A stretch of 64,000 nucleotides of DNA from Sporosarcina thermotolerans (GCF_030067815.1 NZ_CP125968.1:186001-250000), one strand, 5' to 3'. Counted from the first letter of the stretch, positions 54,869-64,000 are shown. Notes: generated from the sequence alone by a model not told the origin. Numbers and translations are program-made.

Positions 54869-56491
54869 TCAAACTTCCATCTCATGCCCTTTCAATTGTT
54901 CGCGCAATGCGGTTTTCAAGAACTTGCCGACGGAGGTCTTAGGAATTTCATTCAAGAAAACAACATCGTCTGGAACCCACCACTTGGCAAATTGACTTTC
55001 GAGGTAAGCAAGTAATTCTGCCTTCTTCGAGTCATCCGCCACTTTTCCGTCTTTCAAAACTACGCAAGCAAGCGGTCGTTCTTGCCACTTCTCATGCGGA
55101 ACGGCGATGACCGCAGCTTCGAATACATCCGGATGTGTCATCAAGGCGTTCTCCAAATCGACGGAAGAAATCCATTCGCCGCCACTCTTGATCAAATCTT
55201 TTGTCCGGTCCATCAGCTTCAAATAACCGATATCCGTCATGACCGCGATGTCTCCCGTGTAGAGCCAGCCGTCGCGGAATGCTTCTTCCGTCCGGTCATC
55301 CTTGTAATATTCACTCGCAATCCAAGGCCCGCGAACCGCAAGCTCACCCATTGTCTTGCCATCCCAAGGTACTTCCCCATCTTCATTGACAATTTTCACT
55401 TCAAGCCCTGGCATGATCAGCCCTTGCAGCGCGCGAATATCGATCCGTTCGTCCATCGACAAGTCTTCCATTCCCGATGTATAGACCGACAAGCTGACGA
55501 GCGGTGAAGTTTCTGTCATCCCGTATCCAACATAAAACGGAACTCCAAGTTTCTCCTCGAATGCGCGGATCAACCCTTTCGGAGATGCTGAACCGCCACT
55601 TACGATTCCGCGAAGCGTAGAGAGATCGCGCGGATTTCGCTCCTGCTCTTTCAACATCGCCAACCAAATCGTTGGTACTCCCGCCGTAAGCGTTACTTTT
55701 TCCTGTTCAATCAAGTCCAATAAGAGCTGCGGAGTGAATCCTGGCCCCGGCAACACTTGTGTCGTTCCGAAGAAAACCGCTGCGAACGGCATGCCCCATG
55801 CGTTAACGTGGAACATCGGGACGACAGGAAGAATGACATCGCCTTCTCGCATTCCCATCGCATCCGCTAATCCAAGTGCATAACTATGAAGAACAATTCC
55901 GCGGTGTGAATAGACGACCCCTTTCGGATTCCCCGTTGTAGCTGATGTATAGCACATCCCAGCCGACGTGTTTTCATCCAAATCCTCGGGGTATTCGTAT
56001 TCATCTGATGCCTCAGCCAACAACGCCTCATAGGAATAAACATTTTCCAAAGATGTTTCCGGAACATCTTTGCTATCACCCATGATGACAATATGCTTTA
56101 TCGTCTTCAGCATGGGTGCAAGCTTTTCAAAATGCGGGAACAGATTATCATCCACAAGCATGATTTCATCTTCCGCATGGTTGATGACATATACGAGGTG
56201 CTCGGGTGACAAGCGGATGTTGACCATATGAAGGATCGCCCCTGTACTCGGCACACCAAAATATGCTTCAAGATGCCTGTGATGGTTCCAACCGAAAGTC
56301 CCCACCTTCGTTCCATGCTTCATCCCAAGCTTCGTCAATGCATTCGACAATTTCCTCGTCCGCTTCGCCCATTCCCGGTACGGTATGCGGTGGATTGTGT
56401 CTGCTGAAGTGCGTGAAATAATGAGTTTGTTCGGAAAGAATTGCTCCGCTCTTTTGATGAACGACGACAGTAATAATGGTGTTTGCATCAT
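54869..56491 (-). CDS. fatty-acyl-CoA ligase (AMP-forming)
   Basis: 540 aa. ATP/AMP motif [16 protein letters not shown]5-type motif [11 protein letters not shown] and YTGDIAVM; C-terminal Lys in [14 protein letters not shown]. Activates fatty acids with CoA, most likely medium- to long-chain judging by homologues of this layout. Last gene of a minus-strand unit with acyl-CoA dehydrogenase, SDR and thiolase: a near-complete beta-oxidation set. Start ATG 56491 with GGGGAG upstream. Confidence 0.9.
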   Translation of the reverse strand: MMQTPLLLSSFIKRAEQFFPNKLIISRTSADTIHRIPYREWAKRTRKLSNALTKLGMKHGTKVGTFGWNHHRHLEAYFGVPSTGAILHMVNIRLSPEHLVYVINHAEDEIMLVDDNLFPHFEKLAPMLKTIKHIVIMGDSKDVPETSLENVYSYEALLAEASDEYEYPEDLDENTSAGMCYTSATTGNPKGVVYSHRGIVLHSYALGLADAMGMREGDVILPVVPMFHVNAWGMPFAAVFFGTTQVLPGPGFTPQLLLDLIEQEKVTLTAGVPTIWLAMLKEQERNPRDLSTLRGIVSGGSASPKGLIRAFEEKLGVPFYVGYGMTETSPLVSLSVYTSGMEDLSMDERIDIRALQGLIMPGLEVKIVNEDGEVPWDGKTMGELAVRGPWIASEYYKDDRTEEAFRDGWLYTGDIAVMTDIGYLKLMDRTKDLIKSGGEWISSVDLENALMTHPDVFEAAVIAVPHEKWQERPLACVVLKDGKVADDSKKAELLAYLESQFAKWWVPDDVVFLNEIPKTSVGKFLKTALREQLKGHEMEV

Positions 56492-56604
56492 TTAAATCGC
56501 TCCCCTTTTGCGCTTTTATTGTATGAAGCCTGTACAACCATTTTCAGCCGGACAGGCACTTTGTCCCCCATAATCATATGTGCCCAAACGTCCGGCTATG
56601 CCTT

Positions 56605-57753
56605 TTACAATCCCATATTCTTAGCAATGATCATTTTCATGATTTCATTCGTCCCAGCGTAAATCGATGCGACTGGAATATCGCGATACCTTCTTGCAAT
56701 CTTGTATTCTTCCATATACCCATAACCCCCATGAAGTTGCATACATTCCGCGGAAATTTCGCGTGCCGTCTCGGTGATCCAGTATTTTGCCATGGATACT
56801 TTTGTCACAACGTCCTTACCGGCTATATGGTCCTCAATGAGAGATTCAAGAAATGTCTTTCCAAGTTCAACTTTCGTAGCAATTTCAGCCAACTTAAATT
56901 GTGTATTTTGGAATGAACCAATTGGTTTCCCAAATGCCTCACGTGATTTCACATAATCGAGCGTCATTTGAAGCATATCTTCTGAAGCCGTCTGTGCCGC
57001 CAGTGCGACAACCAATCTTTCTTGCTGAAGCTTCTCCATCAAATATCTAAAACCCTTCCCCTCATCACCAATCAAGTTGGCAACAGGCACCCGGCAATCT
57101 TCAAAATACAATTCGGCTGTATCTTGAGAATGCATACCGACTTTGTCTAACTTTCTATCCTTTGTGAAGCCGGGCGTCCCTTCTTCAATCATTAGTAGAC
57201 TGATGCCCCGGTGTTTCGGCTCCGCTTGCGGATTCGTTTTAACAACGACGAGGAATAGATTCCCATTCACTCCATTTGTAATGAATGTCTTTTGACCATT
57301 TACAATATAATGATCGCCTTCCTTGATGGCGGTCGTCTGGATATTAGCAAGATCCGAGCCCGTCCCCGGTTCCGTCATGGCTACACCGGTTATCCAATCT
57401 GCAGATATGCAGCCCGGTAACCATCGCTTCTTCTGCTCCTCTGATCCGAAGGATTCAATATAGGGAACGACGATATCATTATGTAGACCGACACCTGTCA
57501 ACCCCGCCCCGATACGTTCCATCTCTTCGCCAATGATGACGCCGTAGCTAAAGTCGAGTCCGAGGCCCCCGTATTGCTCCTCCACTTGCGGACAAAGGAA
57601 GCCCATTTCACCAAGCTTACGCCAAAAACTGACAGGAATGAGCCGGTTCTTTTCCCATTCATCGTAATGCGGAGCTGCCTCTTTCAATAGGAATTTTCGA
57701 AGCGTCTCCCTGAACAAGACATGTTCATCTGTTTCAAATCGATAGCGTGCCAT
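56605..57753 (-). CDS. acyl-CoA dehydrogenase
   Basis: 382 aa, full length. Signatures VAMTEPGTGSDLANIQT and the C-terminal LHGGYGYMEEYKIARRYRD, then VASIYAGTNEIMKM. The catalytic base position (Glu in YGYMEEY) is present. Performs the first oxidation of the beta-oxidation spiral with FAD. Start 57753 behind GGAGGGG, 15 nt after the restored SDR stop. The 113-nt gap to the ligase shows no feature. Confidence 0.93.
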   Translation of the reverse strand: MARYRFETDEHVLFRETLRKFLLKEAAPHYDEWEKNRLIPVSFWRKLGEMGFLCPQVEEQYGGLGLDFSYGVIIGEEMERIGAGLTGVGLHNDIVVPYIESFGSEEQKKRWLPGCISADWITGVAMTEPGTGSDLANIQTTAIKEGDHYIVNGQKTFITNGVNGNLFLVVVKTNPQAEPKHRGISLLMIEEGTPGFTKDRKLDKVGMHSQDTAELYFEDCRVPVANLIGDEGKGFRYLMEKLQQERLVVALAAQTASEDMLQMTLDYVKSREAFGKPIGSFQNTQFKLAEIATKVELGKTFLESLIEDHIAGKDVVTKVSMAKYWITETAREISAECMQLHGGYGYMEEYKIARRYRDIPVASIYAGTNEIMKMIIAKNMGL

Positions 57754-57768
57754 TGAACACCCCTCCTA

Positions 57769-58538
57769 TTATTTCGCCTGCATCCGAATGGCTCGTCCAG
57801 CCTGATCACTTCACCGTTCAATAGCGGGTTCGTGAAAATGCTTTCGACTAATTTTGCATACTCATCTGGCCGTCCGAGTCGTTTCGGGAATAATGTCATA
57901 TCCACAAGTGCATGTTGGGCCGGTTCTGGGAGGCCCGCGAATAAAGGCGTCTCGACAAGACCCGGTGCAATTGTCATTACACGAATCCCGGATGACGCAA
58001 ATTCCCGTGCTATCGGCAATGTCATTCCAACTACTCCACCTTTTGATGCACTATATGCCGCTTGCCCAATTTGTCCTTCGAACGCCGCAACGGAAGCCGT
58101 ATTGACGATGACTCCGCGCTCTCCATCCTCATTCGGTTCGTTTTTCATCATGGCTGCCGCCGTTAGCCGGATCACGTTGAATGTTCCAACCAAATTCACT
58201 TGAATGACCTGTTCAAAGCGTTCGAGCAGCATTGGTCCACCTTTCGACACCACTTTCCCAGGCGTCGCAATCCCTGCGCAGTTCACGACTGCGTTCACTT
58301 TTTCGAACGTGGAAACAACTTCTGTGACATTCCGTTCAACCTCTTCCGAACTCGCAACATTCGTTCTGAGGAATAAAACATGGTCACTCCCCAACTCCTC
58401 GACCAAAGCGTGACCCCGTTCTTCATTCAAATCAAAAATAGCAACCTTTCCGCCCTTAGATACGATTCTTCTTGTCGTCGCCTCTCCTAATCCGGAAGCT
58501 CCCCCAGTGACAATTGCTACGGTATCTTTCATTTCCAT
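57769..58538 (-). CDS. SDR-family 3-hydroxyacyl-CoA dehydrogenase-like protein, C-terminal frameshift
   Basis: NAD-binding [14 protein letters not shown] at the N-terminus and catalytic [19 protein letters not shown] insertion as in type-2 (HSD17B10-like) 3-hydroxyacyl-CoA dehydrogenases. The direct frame runs on to 57684. Adding one G in GGACGAGCC (about 57802) restores the expected ending VIRLDGAIRMQAK and stop at 57769, about 256 aa, the normal family length. Third step of the same beta-oxidation unit. Confidence 0.88.
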
Positions 58539-58553
58539 TGGCTTTTCCCCCTT

Positions 58554-59700
58554 TTACAAACGTTCAATAATCGTCGCGTTCGCCATACCCATTCCTTCAC
58601 AAATCGCAAGTAGCCCATATTTCCCGCCCGTCCGATGAAGTTCATTCACCATCGATACAAACAGTTTTGTACCGGTTGCGCCTAACGGATGGCCAAGTGC
58701 AATCGCGCCGCCGTTCGGATTAAGTTTTTCCGGATCAGCACCCGTTTCCTTTAACCATGCAAGTGGCACAGGTGCAAATGCTTCATTCACTTCGTAGACG
58801 TCGATGTCTTCTATAGAAAGATCTGCTTTCTCTAAGACTCTTTTCGTTGCTTCTATTGGTCCCGTCAGCATCAACGTCGGGTCAGATCCGACAACCGTAC
58901 GAGCGACGATCCGTGCAAGTGGCTTCAATCCGAGTTCTTCCGCCTTCTCCTTCGACATGAGCAAGACAGCGGAAGCACCGTCACTCATTTGACTGGCGTT
59001 TCCTGCAGTAATGACTCCATTTTCGTCGAATACTGTCTTAAGTCCAGCAAGCACTTCGGGCGAGGAATCTGGACGCGGGCCTTCATCTTTTACTACGGTT
59101 TCAACAACACCATCGGCGCGCCTCACAACAACCGGCACGATTTCGGTTTTGAATTTGCCTTCTTCTATAGCCTTTATTGCTTTTTGATGGCTTTCGTATG
59201 CAAAACGATCAAGTTCCTCACGGGATAGTCCCCATTTTTCCGCGATGCGTTCGGCGGATAGTCCTTGGTTGATGATTTCATGTTTTTCGGTAAGCTTCGG
59301 GCTTGGCTTTACTTCACCGATATTTGAAAACATCGGCACCCTTGTCATGCTTTCAACCCCGCCAGCAATTACGATATCCATATCCCCTGCAGCAATTGCC
59401 TGTGAAGCGAAATGTACCGCTTGTTGGCTTGAACCGCATTGACGGTCGATAGTTATGCCCGGGACATGGACCGGGAATCCTGCGATCAACTGCAGTTCTC
59501 GCAATATTTCCTCCCTGTTCGCCCAATTGAGTAACGCACCCTAAAATGACGTCTTCCACTTCGTTTTTATCGATTTTAGCTCTATTAATTAATTCTTCAA
59601 GGACGACTGCAGCAAGTTCGTCTGGTCGATACTCCGAAAAACCACCTTTCCTTCTGGCGACTGCAGTTCTAACACCCTCAACAATGACAACTTCTCTCAA
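58554..59700 (-). pseudogene. acetyl-CoA C-acyltransferase (thiolase), one frameshift
   Basis: Catalytic Cys in IDRQCGSSQQAVHF, C-terminal GGAIALGHPLGATGTKL (His) and AICEGMGMANATII (second Cys), all intact. TTG 59700 start. The N-terminal frame breaks near 59508; one lost C in ACTGCAG restores NIARTAQLIAGFPVHVPG. Restored length about 382 aa, normal. Cleaves 3-ketoacyl-CoA in the last beta-oxidation step; first gene of the unit. Confidence 0.88.
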
Positions 59701-59798
59701 ATCTACACCCCATTCTCTGAATTGATTGATAGTTCGTATAGTTATAGCTTACAGGAAAGCATTATCAATTTCCACCGCGTAATTTGTTGGTCTGTATA

Positions 59799-59871
59799 GA
59801 GAATCAGTCTCAGGTCGTAGACGAATATCCGCATTACGCCCGTTTGGACGAGGCGGAATCGATTGTATGAT
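59799..59871 (+). promoter_or_regulatory. lia promoter with possible LiaR dyad
   Basis: TTGGAC (59844-59849), a 16-nt spacer and TATGAT (59866-59871) form a sigma-A-type promoter ahead of liaI. Upstream, GTCT-N8-AGAC (about 59807-59822) is an inverted repeat with the half-sites seen in LiaR/VraR-type boxes. Operator assignment is tentative. Confidence 0.5.
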
Positions 59872-59900
59872 GTAGATACAACGAAAGGAGGAACAACAAT

Positions 59901-60254
59901 ATGAAAAAATTTGGTCTAACGATAATTGGCATTGTGGCAGCTATCGTTGTTCTTGCAAACTTAGGGTCGATTTTAGGGTTGGCAATTTCCGCATTGATCG
60001 CTTTTGCAGGGATTCATTATTACAAGAAGAGCGATTCCACGTTTCTTAAATTATTTTGGGGAACGGTGCTTGTTATCGGCTTGGTGACAGCTGTTACAAA
60101 CGTACCTGCCTTCATCGGCATCATCGCTTTGCTTGGTGTCTATTATGTGTGGCGCAAGTGGAATGAAAATAAAAACGACAATGTAATCGAAGCTAAGTAT
60201 TCCGATGATCCATTCGTTAATTTCGAACGCCAATGGGATGAAATTACAAAATAA
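59901..60254 (+). CDS. liaI: LiaI-like membrane protein
   Basis: 117 aa with three hydrophobic helices and a cytoplasmic tail ending NFERQWDEITK. ATG behind AAAGGAGG. Directly upstream of a PspA/LiaH-type gene and in one locus with liaF and liaS, the arrangement of liaI, which anchors LiaH to the membrane. Sequence similarity alone is weak; context drives the name. Confidence 0.75.
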   Translation: MKKFGLTIIGIVAAIVVLANLGSILGLAISALIAFAGIHYYKKSDSTFLKLFWGTVLVIGLVTAVTNVPAFIGIIALLGVYYVWRKWNENKNDNVIEAKYSDDPFVNFERQWDEITK

Positions 60255-60267
60255 GGAGGAAGCTATT

Positions 60268-60906
60268 ATGAACACATTATGGAACAGAATTAAATACACG
60301 GTGCAAGCTGATTTGCATACAGTGCTCGACAAGAAGGAATCGAAAAACCCAATCGCAATGTTGAATCAATACGTAAAAGAAGCAGAGAAACAAACGGATG
60401 CGGTTGGAAAACTTTTGGAACGTCAAGGGAAATTGAAGGTTGCGCTTGAAAAGGAATATGCAGAAGCGAAAGCGATGTTGGATAAGCGCAGCAAACAATT
60501 GGCGCTGGCTGAGTCAACTGGCGAGGAGGATCTTGTTGCGTTTGCACAAGATGAAGTTCAAGCCTACGAAACACGCGCAGTTGAACTGGCGAATAGCATA
60601 ACGGAATCCGCGAAGGAATTGGTTGCATTAGAGCGGAAATTCGAGGAAATGAAACATAAAGTGAAGGACATGAAAGTACGCCAGCTCCAATTGATGGGGA
60701 AAGAAAACGTCACACGCGCCCATCGCCGCATGGATAAATTCATCTCACCGGAAAATGGCGATAAACAAGTTTCCAGCGTGGAGGAAATGAATTCTTATAT
60801 CGAAAACCTTGGCGGAGAGATCAACCGCGAGTACGAATCCTCCTCAATGGAGCGGAGATTGGAATTACTTGAGAAAAAAGCTACAAAGAATGCCGAGATT
60901 GTGTAA
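60268..60906 (+). CDS. liaH: PspA/IM30-family protein LiaH
   Basis: About 212 aa, nearly all coiled coil (LNQYVKEAEKQTDAVGKLLE, KKVALEKEYAEAKAMLDK-like heptads, MEERRLELLEKK-type C-terminus). PspA/LiaH proteins form large rings that protect stressed membranes; induced by lipid-II-binding antibiotics through LiaSR in Bacillus. Start 60268 with AAGGAGGAAG upstream. It ends just before a repeat array and an IS element that separate it from liaF. Confidence 0.88.
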   Translation: MNTLWNRIKYTVQADLHTVLDKKESKNPIAMLNQYVKEAEKQTDAVGKLLERQGKLKVALEKEYAEAKAMLDKRSKQLALAESTGEEDLVAFAQDEVQAYETRAVELANSITESAKELVALERKFEEMKHKVKDMKVRQLQLMGKENVTRAHRRMDKFISPENGDKQVSSVEEMNSYIENLGGEINREYESSSMERRLELLEKKATKNAEIV

Positions 60907-60921
60907 ACTATAGTAGAGAAT

Positions 60922-61037
60922 GAGAACTCTTTAGGGTGAAACGAGAACTCTTTGGCCTTAAATGAGAACTCTTCATGCGAGAACGAGAACTCTTCGCCCT
61001 TGAATGAGAACTCTTCACGTGAGAACGAGAACTCTTT
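60922..61037 (+). repeat. 21-nt periodic GAGAACTCTT array
   Basis: GAGAACTCTT starts at 60922, 60943, 60964, 60985, 61006 and 61027, six units with an exact 21-nt period; the other 11 nt vary, though several share xxGAGAAC or CCTTxAATGA. ACTCTTTGACCTTAAACGA at 62427-62445, beyond the IS element, looks like a displaced further unit. Same design as the TTATCACC arrays with an unrelated core. Confidence 0.9.
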
Positions 61038-61114
61038 GATCTATCATAAAAAACGTACACAACACTACTCATTGTTGTTATATTCTAAATATCAATGAAA
61101 AGGACGTGTATATA

Positions 61115-61407
61115 TTGGGTAAACATCAAACACAGGAATTTAAGGAGTATATCTGCAGGTTAGTTGTTGAGGAAGGAAGAAAGGTTACTCAGCTTTCCTA
61201 CGAAACAAATGTGCCTATTGGCACCATTAGGCGTTGGGTGGGGATTACCGTAATAAGTTAGCAGCGGGGAAAGTTGAAGAAGGAATCGCGACTCCGTCTG
61301 ACTTGGAAAAGAAGTTGCGCACAGTCGAAAAAGAGTTAGAAGATTTGCGTGAGGAGAATGAAATCTTAAAAAAGGCTATGCATGTCTTCGCGAAAAACCG
61401 GCCGTAA
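61115..61407 (+). pseudogene. IS3 orfA (HTH protein), one frameshift
   Basis: TTG start behind AAAAGGA. N-terminal HTH (EFKEYICRLVVEEGRKVTQL, then SYETNVPIGTIRRW), then a leucine-zipper-like tail (LEKKLRTVEKELEDLREENE). A G is missing in GTGGGGATT (about 61243), which stops the frame at 61261; adding it restores GDYRNKLAAGKVEEG and the stop at 61405-61407. Could be a sequence error as elsewhere; if real, the element cannot make OrfA or OrfAB. Confidence 0.8.
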
Positions 61408-61430
61408 GGTACCAATTCATAGATGAACAC

Positions 61431-62297
61431 ATGGATGAGTACAGCGTGGCGAAGATGTGCAAGGTGCTGGAAGTATCACGAAGTGGCTTTTACGATTGGA
61501 AACAACGTCCGTTAACTGACGAATGGCAGAAGCGGCAAGAGGCAAGAGATGCATTAAAGCAGGATATTTCTGTACTCTACCACCAAAATTACGGTGTCTA
61601 TGGTAGCCCCAGAATTCACAAAGATCTTTTGGAGATCGGCCATCAAGTGAGTGAAAGCCACGTCGCTGCACTCATGCGAGAAATGGGGCTTTCCGCAGAA
61701 TTCCACAAAATGTTTGTCACGACCACGGATTCCGATCATGACAAATTTATTTATCCAAACTTGTTAAACCGACAATTTGATGTAAAAGAGATAAATAAGG
61801 TATGGGTAACGGATATCACCTATATAAGAACAAGTGATGGGTGGCTCTATTTGGCCAGTGTTATGGATTTATATTCCCGCCGGATTGTCGGCTATACGAT
61901 TGGAGTGTCAATGGAGGTGGAATTGGTTCTGACCGCCTTAAAGAAAGCGTTGATACTTCGTCAGCCACCAGATGGTTTCCTTCATCATTCCGATAGAGGA
62001 AGCCAGTATTGTTCAAACGAATACATACAACTCTTAGAAGAGCGAAATGTCCAAATTAGCATGAGTCGCAAGGGAGATCCTTATGACAACGCTTGTATCG
62101 AATCTTTCCATGCCACCATTAAGAAAGAGTTGATTTATCGTTGGGGCCAGATTACGCGAAAACAAGCAATAAAGGAAATCAGGAAATATATTGACGGCTT
62201 TTACAATCCAACCAGGCGACATTCAAGATTAGACTATTTATCACCGATTCAGTTTGAGGAACAAGGAGCAAAGCAAAAGCAAGCGCTCGTTTCTTGA
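61431..62297 (+). CDS. IS3-family transposase orfB (DDE integrase core)
   Basis: 288 aa. An HTH_21-like region (VSRSGFYDWKQRPLTDE, then NYGVYGSPRIHKDLLEIG) precedes the rve core with its three acidic residues in VWVTDITYIRTSDG, LHHSDRGSQYCSNEY and NACIESFHATIKKELIY. In IS3 elements the active protein is the OrfAB fusion made by -1 slippage at the A6G run; read that way the fusion passes through ACLREKPAVRYQFIDEH before this ATG. OrfB itself is intact. Confidence 0.92.
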   Translation: MDEYSVAKMCKVLEVSRSGFYDWKQRPLTDEWQKRQEARDALKQDISVLYHQNYGVYGSPRIHKDLLEIGHQVSESHVAALMREMGLSAEFHKMFVTTTDSDHDKFIYPNLLNRQFDVKEINKVWVTDITYIRTSDGWLYLASVMDLYSRRIVGYTIGVSMEVELVLTALKKALILRQPPDGFLHHSDRGSQYCSNEYIQLLEERNVQISMSRKGDPYDNACIESFHATIKKELIYRWGQITRKQAIKEIRKYIDGFYNPTRRHSRLDYLSPIQFEEQGAKQKQALVS

Positions 62298-62514
62298 CCA
62301 TTTAGACTTTGGAGGAAAATTATTCCGAAGGAATCTTTTTCCTTCAAAGTCCGAGCAAGCGAAGCGCGGTAGTGTTTTTGAAGCAAATTCTCTCATTTTA
62401 TAGTGTACGTTTCTTGACAGAAGTCCACTCTTTGACCTTAAACGAAACATTCAATTATCAAAGGGAAGGTACCACCTTCCCTCTTTCATCTGACATCAAG
62501 AAGGGGGAATAAAT

Positions 62515-63216
62515 GTGAAGAAACTTGAAACGAACAAGGTGATATTTTGGATTGCCGCATTTCTATTTCTTATTTTTGTAGAGACTACATTTCTTTCAAA
62601 CGGTAATTTCATCTTCCTCCTTCTTGGTGCCGGATTTATTTATTACGGCTTTAAAAAGCGTTCGAAATGGATGACTTTTTTAGGCATCTTTTTCATAATA
62701 ATGGCTTTGATGACGTTATGGAGTTTACGTATGCTGTTGTTCACGGCATTCGTCTATGTTTTATTCCACCTATGGAAAGGCGTTCCGGCGGAGCAAATGA
62801 TGCGCCCGTTGAAAGAATTCCAAAAGCCGACGCCCAATGGCATATGGAAGAACAAATGGTTTTCAACACAGACTTCTCCTTTCTCATCTTATGAATGGGA
62901 GGATATCCAGATTCAAGGTTTTTTCGGGGATATTCATGTAGACGTAACGGACACCGTTCTGCCAAAAGGGACATCTTTTATTTCTATCCGACAAGGTTTC
63001 GGGAGGATTAAGATAGACTTGCCTTATGAAATTCCAGTGCGCATCCATTACAACACATTGTTTGGAGAGGCCCGTATCCTTGATCTCAGTCCGAAACGCA
63101 TGCTAAATGAAACACTTCATTTCAAGGATGGCTATGAAGGAGAAATTGGTTACCGCTCGGAGCTGATCATTTCTCTTGCGACGTGGATTGGTGATATCGA
63201 GGTGGTGCGGAAATGA
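62515..63216 (+). CDS. liaF: LiaF-like membrane regulator
   Basis: 233 aa. Four N-terminal membrane helices (VIFWIAAFLFLIFVE, FIFLLLGAGFIYYGF, MTFLGIFFIIMALMTLW, MLLFTAFVYVLFHLW) then a beta-rich cytoplasmic domain (IQIQGFFGDIHVDVTDTVLP, ISIRQGFGRIKIDLPYEIPV). LiaF is the inhibitor of LiaS in the Bacillus Lia system. GTG 62515 behind AAGGGGGAA. A GGGAAGGT...ACCTTCCC hairpin lies just upstream (62463-62483). Overlaps liaS by 4 nt. Confidence 0.88.
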   Translation: MKKLETNKVIFWIAAFLFLIFVETTFLSNGNFIFLLLGAGFIYYGFKKRSKWMTFLGIFFIIMALMTLWSLRMLLFTAFVYVLFHLWKGVPAEQMMRPLKEFQKPTPNGIWKNKWFSTQTSPFSSYEWEDIQIQGFFGDIHVDVTDTVLPKGTSFISIRQGFGRIKIDLPYEIPVRIHYNTLFGEARILDLSPKRMLNETLHFKDGYEGEIGYRSELIISLATWIGDIEVVRK

Positions 63217-64000
63217 AAAATTTATTCGGGCGCAGCCTCTCACTAACCTTAATTTTCATCACTATTACAGCACTTTATTTCTATTTAATCATCGACCTTC
63301 CGTTAAGTGAGGTAGGATTTCTCTTTTTTGAAATCCAATATGCGAATGTCCCTTTAGGTGCCTGGATTATTTTCACATGCATCGCGTTAGCTAATTGGAT
63401 TGCCATTTGGATGGGCAGCATCGGTCGTTCGAAGGAAAAAGCGTTTGAGCAGCAACTGACGGGATTGATTCAGAATGAAGAACCGGTAAAGATCAATAAA
63501 AAGTTTTCGCCGAAGATTGATAGAACGCTTGAGGACGTCTCCAATATTTTGACGACCCAGCGTAAAAGCTTGCAGCGCATAACCGATGAACGAGCTGAAG
63601 CACAGGATAAGTTGATACAAGAACGTATTGTTCAGGAACGTCAACGTCTTGCCCGGGAACTGCATGATTCCGTTTCGCAGCAGCTTTTCGCGGCGTCGAT
63701 GCTTATGTCTGCGATTAATGAGCGGGAGCATGAAAAGTCGGTAGAAAAACCGCTTTTACAAGTGGAACGCATGGTGCAACAGGCACAACTTGAGATGCGT
63801 GCTTTATTGCTTCATTTGCGTCCAGCCGCCTTGAATGATAAATCGCTCGCTGAAGGACTTGAGGAATTATTAGTCGAATTAAAAGAGAAGGTTTCGTTTG
63901 ATATCCGGTTCAGGTTGGAAGAGGTGTCGTTGTCTAAAGGAGCGGAGGATCATTTATTCCGCATTGCACAGGAGACTTTGTCGAATACATTGCGTCACGC
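63213..64000 (+). CDS. liaS: LiaS-like sensor histidine kinase, partial (runs off window)
   Basis: The first 262 or so residues are in the window. Two N-terminal membrane helices (LTLIFITITALYFYLIIDL and WIIFTCIALANWIAIWMGS) with a short extracellular loop, a linker/coiled coil, and the HisKA_3 phospho-His in RQRLARELHDSVSQQLFAA. The ATPase domain is starting at the edge (FRIAQETLSNTLRHA). ATG overlaps the liaF stop (ATGA). LiaR should follow outside the window. Confidence 0.9.
   Translation, partial: MKNLFGRSLSLTLIFITITALYFYLIIDLPLSEVGFLFFEIQYANVPLGAWIIFTCIALANWIAIWMGSIGRSKEKAFEQQLTGLIQNEEPVKINKKFSPKIDRTLEDVSNILTTQRKSLQRITDERAEAQDKLIQERIVQERQRLARELHDSVSQQLFAASMLMSAINEREHEKSVEKPLLQVERMVQQAQLEMRALLLHLRPAALNDKSLAEGLEELLVELKEKVSFDIRFRLEEVSLSKGAEDHLFRIAQETLSNTLRH

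Larger units (their letters stand above)
61044..62419 (+). mobile_element. IS3-family insertion sequence (IS150-like group)
   Basis: About 1.38 kb. Ends share an inverted repeat: left AAAAAACGTACAC (about 61048-61060), and right GTGTACGTTTCTTGACA (62403-62419), whose complement contains AAACGTACAC. It carries orfA and orfB in the usual IS3 arrangement with a -1 slippery site A AAA AAG at 61369-61375. No clear target duplication, so exact ends are uncertain. It sits at or inside the GAGAACTCTT array, between liaH and liaF. Confidence 0.85.

Noticed and set aside
1..64000. tRNA or rRNA genes, prophage, restriction or other defence systems
   Set aside because: Looked for cloverleaf ends, conserved rRNA blocks, phage structural genes and known defence cores; nothing convincing was seen by eye. 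The NERD and Rpn nucleases alone are not evidence of a defence island.

Overview
The window looks like chromosomal DNA of a low- to mid-GC, endospore-forming Bacillales organism. A Planococcaceae / Sporosarcina-like host is my inference from gene content and is not proven. Supporting signs are strong AGGAGG-type ribosome binding sites, many TTG/GTG starts, a BclB-like spore-surface protein beside coat-like genes, an SLH-anchored protein, a Bce-type two-component/ABC module, a lia (cell-envelope stress) locus, a T-box in front of argS and a cobalamin riboswitch in front of nrdE. I see no rRNA, tRNA, CRISPR array, phage or plasmid functions. One IS3-family element is present near the right end.

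Layout. 1-4.2 kb: small membrane protein, a possible small RNA, and an ABC transporter with a degenerate-ATPase/LytTR regulator. 4.2-8.2 kb: nrdE-nrdI-nrdF (class Ib ribonucleotide reductase) behind a B12 riboswitch. 8.3-13.6 kb: PH-domain protein, erythromycin-esterase-like protein, DUF3221 lipoprotein, T-box and argS. 13.7-18.2 kb: BceRS-BceAB-like antimicrobial-peptide sensing and detoxification module. 18.7-21.5 kb: OpuC-like osmoprotectant uptake. 21.8-41.4 kb: a long run of small accessory genes (NERD, VOC, nucleotidyltransferase, isochorismatase, SLH, UDG, Rpn, methyltransferases, CPBP, acyl-CoA thioesterase, GrpB, DinB, two APH-like kinases, iron-regulated flavin reductase, HAD, ArsR/SRPBCC-PDZ). 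40-45.4 kb: a TPR-type HTH regulator divergent from an MFS exporter, then gluconate-type permease and glycerate kinase. 45.6-49.6 kb: spore-surface cluster. 49.6-54.4 kb: a decayed second copy of the glycerate kinase/permease junction, glutaredoxin, metallo-hydrolase, UppP, DedA, a DnaA-box-like cluster and a DUF4139 protein. 54.9-59.7 kb: fatty-acid beta-oxidation operon. 59.9-64 kb: liaI-liaH, IS element, liaF-liaS (liaS runs off the window).

The most striking non-coding signal is a set of intergenic arrays built on an exact 21-nt period, with core TTATCACCGACT (variants TTATCACCGCT and TTATCACCACTT) plus about 8-9 variable bases. They occur at eight places, always in the same strand orientation over 54 kb whatever the direction of neighbouring genes. 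Two unrelated cores follow the same design: TTATGCGTG at exactly 20 nt (seven units, 4001-4140) and GAGAACTCTT at exactly 21 nt (six units, 60922-61037, next to the IS element). I could not match these to a described element.

A second window-wide feature is about 27 single-base frameshifts, mostly one base missing from a short homopolymer, in about 19 genes including essential argS and nrdE. This points to an unpolished assembly more than to real gene decay, so genes labelled 'pseudogene' for frameshifts should mostly be read as probably intact in the organism. The remnant at 49640-49893 is a real exception. Coordinates given for such genes span the restored reading frame.
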